A stretch of 10,336 nt of DNA, taken from assembly GCA_002491605.1 (NCBI GenBank), contig DKWG01000054.1, positions 5,619-15,954 on the forward strand, written 5' to 3'. Shown one piece after another: positions 6,936-10,336 of this stretch. Position numbers and translations under genes: made by a program. Under the pieces are notes generated by a model. The model searched no databases, was not told the DNA's origin, and saw nothing but the letters and a program-made list of their open reading frames with translations. The DNA is from Ruminococcus sp. UBA7158 (GTDB lineage: Bacteria; Bacillota; Clostridia; Oscillospirales; Ruminococcaceae). Numbering within the stretch: the first letter of the stretch is position 1; each line of letters starts with the position of its first letter.

Positions 6936-7112
6936 GAGCACAAGGTTTTTTGAACACGGAAATTGCTTATCAATGCGCTTTATACGAATAAGGCGCAGGT
7001 CTGTCGGCTGACCTTCGGATTTTTAAGGAATAAAAAAATCTGAAACAGCTCGAGCGGCATTTTCCGGGAACCGCGGCTTTAAAATATACCCTGCAAAGGA
7101 TGTGATAAGAAT
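6936..7112 (+). promoter_or_regulatory. long structured 5' leader of the VTC operon
   Basis: The leader contains several hairpins in a row. The first has a 10-bp stem with a 4-nt loop (6974-6983 / 6988-6997, one G-U pair). The second pairs AGGTC (6997-7001) with GACCT (7010-7014) and shares its first base with the first hairpin. The third pairs GATTTTT (7018-7024) with AAAAATC (7034-7040). A fourth, GC-rich one lies around 7055-7077. The run ATTTTT at 7019-7024 follows the second hairpin at 4 nt, a weak terminator-like layout that the third hairpin would compete with. I do not recognise a known riboswitch core. A leader with alternative structures is suggested but not shown. Confidence 0.4.
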
Positions 7113-7829
7113 ATGCCGCTTTCAAAGGGAAAGTTCAGGCACGAAATAAAGCTGCTTTTAACCCAAGCCGATTATTTGCTCATGCGTTCAAGGCTTCAGG
7201 CGATTTTAAAGCAGGATAAATATACATTGGAGTCGGGCGACTACTTTATAAGAAGTCTTTATCTTGACGATATTATGAAAACTGCCTACTATGAAAAGCT
7301 TTCAGGCGTAGCAGACAGAAAAAAATACAGAGTAAGGATATACAATTACTCAAGCGACGCTGTTAAGCTTGAATGCAAGGAAAAGCGGGGCACAATGATA
7401 AGAAAGCGCAGCTCGTCTATCGACCTTGCCGCCGCCCAAGGGATAATAAAGGGCGATTTTTTCGAGCTTTACAGGTTTGACGACGAGGTGTCAAAAGAGG
7501 TGCTTTCAAAGGCAACGGGAAAGGGGCTTTCGCCGTCGGTGGTTGTCGACTATGACAGAGAGGCTTATGTTCACCCGATGGGAAACGTCAGGCTGACATT
7601 TGACAAGGCTCTTCACGCAGGAATAACAAGCGCCGATATTTTCGACAGAAGCCTTGTTACTCTTCCGGTTTTTCCTGACGGGTCGGTGATTTTTGAGGTC
7701 AAATACGATGAATTCATCCCCAAGCACATAGCGCAGATTGTTTCCGGAGCGCACGGTCAGAAGCTGGCGCTTTCAAAGTTCTGTCTTTGCCGTGACAAGC
7801 TGTCGCAGCTTAAGCCGAAATGTTTTTAA
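7113..7829 (+). CDS. VTC domain protein (polyphosphate polymerase-like)
   Basis: The VTC domain is the catalytic tunnel of the yeast vacuolar polyphosphate polymerase, which builds polyphosphate from ATP. Bacterial single-domain homologues like this one have no agreed role. The 238 aa are essentially the bare domain, with the basic and acidic tunnel residues in family order: RHEIK (9-13), RSLYLD (47-52), KYRVRIYNY (71-79), LECKEKRG (86-93) with IRKR (96-99), DYDREAY (146-152), RLTFD (160-164), FEVKYDE (194-200, E195 likely metal-binding) and SKF (221-223). There is no membrane segment or signal peptide, so it is cytoplasmic, probably at the membrane through its DUF4956 partner. The start at 7113 has an AAAGGA site about 12 nt upstream. 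DUF4956 follows after 31 nt; the CotH gene is divergent. Confidence 0.88.
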   Translation: MPLSKGKFRHEIKLLLTQADYLLMRSRLQAILKQDKYTLESGDYFIRSLYLDDIMKTAYYEKLSGVADRKKYRVRIYNYSSDAVKLECKEKRGTMIRKRSSSIDLAAAQGIIKGDFFELYRFDDEVSKEVLSKATGKGLSPSVVVDYDREAYVHPMGNVRLTFDKALHAGITSADIFDRSLVTLPVFPDGSVIFEVKYDEFIPKHIAQIVSGAHGQKLALSKFCLCRDKLSQLKPKCF

Positions 7830-7860
7830 AACAGCATACAAAGAAAGGACATTATAAGTT

Positions 7861-8526
7861 ATGAACAGCATTAAATCAGTTTTAAAGGAAAGCATTGAGC
7901 AGTTGGGACTTATTGAGCACTTGACTGTGTCGTACATATTAGTATCGCTCACCTGCGCAGCAATCTGTGCTTTGGTCATCTACTTTGTTTACAAGGCATT
8001 CTACCGCGGGGCAGTGTACAGCGAGAACTTTGCCGTACTTATAGTTATGACCACCGTTGTAACCGCATTCGTAGTAATAACAATCGGCTCAAACTTAGTT
8101 CTTTCGCTCGGAATGGTCGGTGCGCTTTCAATTGTTCGATTCCGCTCGGCTGTTAAGGACCCGCTGGACGTCGGCTTCTTGTTCTGGGGAATAGCGGCAG
8201 GCATAACCTCGGGCGCAGGTCTTTATCCGTTCTCACTGATAGCAACAGCGTCTATCTCGATTATTTACATACTCTTTGTTGTTTTGGGCAAGGGCAGAAC
8301 AACCTACGTTTTAGTCGTTAAATATGCTGACACGGCGGCTGAAAACGTCGACGCTGAGATTTCAAAGCTCGGCAAAGCAAAAATAAGGGGAAAAGCAAAG
8401 TACAAGGGTGAAACCGAGCTGACAGTAGACGTCAAGGTGAAAAAGGGCGACACAGCCTTCGTCGACACGCTCAGCGCAATAGAGGGAGTATCAAGCGCTG
8501 TCTTAGTTGAATATACAGGGGAGTAA
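7861..8526 (+). CDS. DUF4956 domain-containing membrane protein
   Basis: This is a 221-aa integral membrane protein of unknown biochemical function. Hydrophobic segments lie at about residues 22-46, 56-76, 78-92 and 104-143 (probably two helices). Between them is the family signature NLVLSLGMVGALSIVRFRSA (78-97), followed by VKDP. A soluble C-terminal domain (about 145-221) has a ferredoxin-like alternation of strands and helices (TYVLVVKYADT, ELTVDVKVKK, SSAVLVEY). The start has an AAAGGA site upstream. The gene follows the VTC gene by 31 nt and ends 8 nt before a strong terminator, so the two form a bicistronic operon. DUF4956, VTC and CotH genes recur together in Firmicutes and other bacteria, which points to a shared envelope-linked process. 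The membrane protein might carry the VTC product across or tether the enzyme; this is inference. Confidence 0.88.
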   Translation: MNSIKSVLKESIEQLGLIEHLTVSYILVSLTCAAICALVIYFVYKAFYRGAVYSENFAVLIVMTTVVTAFVVITIGSNLVLSLGMVGALSIVRFRSAVKDPLDVGFLFWGIAAGITSGAGLYPFSLIATASISIIYILFVVLGKGRTTYVLVVKYADTAAENVDAEISKLGKAKIRGKAKYKGETELTVDVKVKKGDTAFVDTLSAIEGVSSAVLVEYTGE

Positions 8527-8534
8527 TTTTGATT

Positions 8535-8582
8535 AAAAGCTTATGCCGAGTCGGAAGGTTTAAGGACTCGGCATAAGCTTTT
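8535..8582 (+). terminator. strong intrinsic terminator of the VTC-DUF4956 operon
   Basis: A perfect 18-bp stem (8535-8552 / 8565-8582) encloses a 12-nt loop. The right arm ends in TTTT and an AT-rich stretch follows. The stem begins 8 nt after the DUF4956 stop codon. The left arm also starts with AAAA, so the hairpin could work in either direction, although no gene converges on it here. Confidence 0.88.
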
Positions 8583-8626
8583 ATATATCGATAAGTGATA
8601 AATATTTATGAAGTATTTGCGATGTC

Positions 8627-8659
8627 AACCGTTTCGAATAGTTTTCGGAGCGGTTTTTT
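8627..8659 (+). terminator. second terminator-like hairpin ahead of the glycosyltransferase
   Basis: Arms 8627-8638 and 8644-8655 pair over 12 bp (two G-U pairs) around the 5-nt loop TAGTT, with a T-run at 8654-8659 followed by ATTT. It lies 45 nt after the first terminator, with no gene between. It is either a back-up terminator for the upstream operon or, if a promoter lies between the two hairpins, an attenuator for the glycosyltransferase operon. Confidence 0.7.
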
Positions 8660-8712
8660 ATTTACCTGATACCATCTGCGGTGCTGATTGCTGTCACCAC
8701 ATCAACGACTTG

Positions 8713-8725
8713 TACATAGTATGTA
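8713..8725. promoter_or_regulatory. 13-bp palindrome, possible operator or promoter element
   Basis: TACATA-G-TATGTA is a perfect inverted repeat located 28 nt before the glycosyltransferase start. It could be a small operator. It also contains CATAGTAT, a partial match to the -10 pattern of the mother-cell sporulation factors sigma-E (CATACAnT) and sigma-K, with an AC dinucleotide about 17 nt upstream (8696-8697). The match is too weak to assert a promoter, but no good sigma-A promoter is visible before this operon. Confidence 0.25.
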
Positions 8726-8753
8726 TCACAGCATTGAAATTTCGGAGGACGCC

Positions 8754-9821
8754 ATGACCTGTTCACTTTGTATGATTGTTAAAAATGAAGAGAAAACGCT
8801 TTTGCGCTGTCTTGAATCGGTAAAGGGTATATTCGATGAGATAATTATAGTCGACACCGGCTCGTCGGACGGCACTAAGGATACGGCTCACATTTACACC
8901 GACAAGGTGTTCGACTTTGAATGGTGCGACGATTTTTCGGCGGCGAGAAACTTTGCCTTTTCCAAGGCTACGGGAGACTACGCAATGTGGCTCGACGCCG
9001 ACGATGTTGTGGACGAAAAAAGCCGTCCTTTACTGATACAGACGCTTGCAGAGCTTGATATTACCCGTCCCGACATGGTTTTCATGCCGTATAACGTTTC
9101 ATTCGACAGAAACGGCAGTCCGACCGTCAGCTTTGACAGGGAAAGAATAGTCAGATTAGGCTCAGGATTTATCTTTGAGGGAGCTATTCACGAAGCCATG
9201 CCGCCGCGCGGAATTATTATCCGTTCCGACGCCTATGTATCCCATCTCGGCAAGGAATCGAGGGATAAGGGGAGAAACCTCAGAATCTTTGCCAAGCTTT
9301 TGGAATCCGGCAAGAAGCTCTCGCCGAGAGAATGCTATTACTACGCAAGGGAGCTTTCGTGGTCAGGCGACACTGACAGCGCAAAGCATTATTACTCCCT
9401 TTGCATAAACGCCCCCGAGGCGTGGAGCGAAAACAGAGCGTCATGCTGTCTGGAGCTTGCAGGTATATATCTTGACGAGGGCGACAAAGCCGAAGGGCTG
9501 CGTACCCTTTTAAAAGGTCTTGAGTTCGGTGCTCCCGGAGCGGATATGTGCTGCGGAATCGGCAGGGCTTTTTTGGATATGAACGACCTTGAAGCGGCAA
9601 GGTTTTGGTATCTGTGCGCCGTAAGGGCAAAAAGCTCAAAATTCAGCTTTGTCCATCGGGATTACATGGGGTATATCCCATATATCCAGCTTGCGCTTAT
9701 CTGCGACAGATTGGGCGAGACTCGGGACGCCGAGCATTACAACGAGCTTGCAGGTCAATTCAAGCCGGACGGCAAGGAATATTTATACAACAAACGCTAT
9801 TTCGATACTATTAATCTATGA
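8754..9821 (+). CDS. family 2 glycosyltransferase with helical (TPR-like) C-terminal region
   Basis: This enzyme is predicted to move a sugar from a nucleotide-sugar donor to an acceptor. I choose the ATG at 8754 (MTCSLCMIVKNEE, 355 aa) over the ATG at 8688, because GGAGG (8744-8748) stands 5 nt before it and the GT2 fold starts immediately. Visible features are CMIVKNEE (6-13), EIIIVDTGSSDGT (29-41), the metal-binding DxD as WLDADD (79-84), and FEGAIHEAM (141-149), typical of the SunS/TPR-type GT2 proteins. Residues about 185-340 are helical and TPR-like (ECYYYARELSWSGDTDSA, AGIYLDEGDKAEGL), a protein-docking surface seen in peptide-modifying glycosyltransferases. There is no signal peptide or membrane helix, so it is cytoplasmic. 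The collagen-like gene starts 14 nt after its stop, making that protein the likely acceptor, through its many Thr residues. Substrate assignment is inference. Confidence 0.9.
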   Translation: MTCSLCMIVKNEEKTLLRCLESVKGIFDEIIIVDTGSSDGTKDTAHIYTDKVFDFEWCDDFSAARNFAFSKATGDYAMWLDADDVVDEKSRPLLIQTLAELDITRPDMVFMPYNVSFDRNGSPTVSFDRERIVRLGSGFIFEGAIHEAMPPRGIIIRSDAYVSHLGKESRDKGRNLRIFAKLLESGKKLSPRECYYYARELSWSGDTDSAKHYYSLCINAPEAWSENRASCCLELAGIYLDEGDKAEGLRTLLKGLEFGAPGADMCCGIGRAFLDMNDLEAARFWYLCAVRAKSSKFSFVHRDYMGYIPYIQLALICDRLGETRDAEHYNELAGQFKPDGKEYLYNKRYFDTINL

Positions 9822-9835
9822 AAGGGGCACATTTT

Positions 9836-10336
9836 ATGCCGACATATAATTGTGCAAACGGCGAAAGCCTTGAGATAACTCCCGTCGGATGCTGCTGCGA
9901 ACAGCTTGACAGAGATTGTCCTCATTGCTGTACAAGATGCTGCATAGGTCCTACGGGAGTTACAGGCCCTAAGGGCGCTACAGGAGCTACCGGCGCAACA
10001 GGCGTTACAGGTGCAACCGGTGCTACCGGAGCTCCCGGAGCAACCGGTGTAACAGGAGCTACAGGTGTCACGGGCGCTACAGGCGCAACAGGTGTGACGG
10101 GAGCTACAGGTGCTACAGGCGTTACCGGTGTTACGGGTGCAACCGGAGCAACCGGTGTAACAGGCGTCACAGGTGTAACCGGTGCAACAGGTGCAACGGG
10201 TCCTACAGGCGTAACCGGTCCTACCGGAGCAACCGGTGTAACAGGAGCTACAGGTGTCACGGGTGCTACAGGCGCAACAGGTGTGACGGGAGCTACAGGT
10301 GCTACAGGCGTTACCGGTGTAACAGGCGTCACAGGT
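9836..10336 (+). CDS. collagen-like protein with Cys-rich head (3' end outside window)
   Basis: This gene reads through to the window edge (167 codons visible). The start is supported by a GAAAGGGG site 9 nt upstream, and the ATG lies 14 nt after the glycosyltransferase stop. Residues 1-37 form a head with nine cysteines, several of them paired or tripled (CCCEQLDRDC, PHCCTRCC). From G38 on, 43 unbroken Gly-X-Y triplets follow, almost all GAT or GVT, with occasional GPT, GPK and GAP. Thr in the Y position is the usual bacterial replacement for hydroxyproline and is the glycosylated residue in Bacillus BclA. Related Clostridia proteins end in a globular BclA-type C-terminal domain; whether this one does is not visible. 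There is no N-terminal signal peptide, as in BclA-like proteins deposited by the mother cell. A role in an outer spore layer or a surface filament is inferred. Confidence 0.9.
   Translation, partial: MPTYNCANGESLEITPVGCCCEQLDRDCPHCCTRCCIGPTGVTGPKGATGATGATGVTGATGATGAPGATGVTGATGVTGATGATGVTGATGATGVTGVTGATGATGVTGVTGVTGATGATGPTGVTGPTGATGVTGATGVTGATGATGVTGATGATGVTGVTGVTG
10035..10320 (+). repeat. 97-bp direct repeat inside the collagen-like region
   Basis: Bases 10035-10131 recur at 10224-10320 with one mismatch (C10075 against T10264). The shift is 189 bp, that is 63 codons or exactly 21 Gly-X-Y triplets, so the frame is kept. Because third-position choices vary freely elsewhere in the tract, identity at nearly all silent positions shows a recent internal duplication or gene conversion rather than selection on the protein. 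Confidence 0.85.

Noticed and set aside
6936..7112. Known c-di-GMP or other classic riboswitch in the VTC leader
   Set aside because: I looked for the familiar conserved cores and saw none; only generic hairpins can be supported.
8688..8753. Upstream ATG of the glycosyltransferase (22 extra residues)
   Set aside because: It has no ribosome binding site, it would overlap the palindrome, and a GGAGG site stands 5 nt before the ATG at 8754, where the GT2 fold begins.
9922..10332. 136-aa minus-strand frame of APVTPV repeats
   Set aside because: It is the mirror of the Gly-X-Thr repeat on the plus strand: a GGN-GCN-ACN repeat is open on the opposite strand by composition. It has no ribosome binding site, and the plus-strand gene has one, plus a sensible Cys-rich head.
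9960..10336. CRISPR or satellite array
   Set aside because: The short-period repetition is a 9-bp codon periodicity of Gly-X-Thr triplets in one open frame with a start codon and RBS, without spacer structure.

Overview
The window looks like a chromosomal segment of an anaerobic gut-type Clostridia, most likely from the Ruminococcaceae/Oscillospiraceae. The signs are a greA-lysS operon, a DegV-family lipid-binding protein, the CotH / VTC-domain / DUF4956 trio that is common in that group, strong AGGAGG-type ribosome binding sites, and a Gly-X-Thr collagen-like protein. The lineage is inferred from gene content; the sequence holds no rRNA or other direct marker.

Layout. (1) Positions 1 to about 920 hold few genes and look like the edge of an integrated mobile element. 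They carry a 59-aa minus-strand gene with its own RBS, -10 box and terminator, an undecided open frame cut by the window edge, and a cluster of six TGTCGTAAA-type repeats lying against the 3' end of lysS. (2) Positions 927-3159, minus strand: a consensus promoter drives greA and then lysS. (3) Positions 3298-6871, minus strand: a promoter drives a membrane-anchored 834-aa CotH-kinase protein, followed 53 nt later by a DegV-family gene. (4) Positions 6901-8582, plus strand: a divergent promoter with a leader of about 180 nt containing hairpins, then a VTC (polyphosphate polymerase-like) gene and a DUF4956 membrane protein, closed by an 18-bp-stem terminator. (5) Positions 8627 to the end, plus strand: a second terminator-like hairpin, then a family 2 glycosyltransferase with a helical C-terminal extension, then 14 nt later a collagen-like protein with a Cys-rich head and at least 43 Gly-X-Y triplets, which runs off the window.

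How they may work together. CotH, VTC and DUF4956 sit around one divergent promoter region and form a recurrent genomic module whose biochemical product is not established; a cell-envelope modification is the obvious hypothesis. The next operon pairs a glycosyltransferase with a Thr-rich collagen-like protein, which resembles the exosporium-type pairing of glycosyltransferase and BclA-like proteins in spore-forming Firmicutes. The right half of the window can therefore be read as a surface or spore-coat modification locus. That joint reading is inference. No CRISPR array, rRNA or tRNA was seen.
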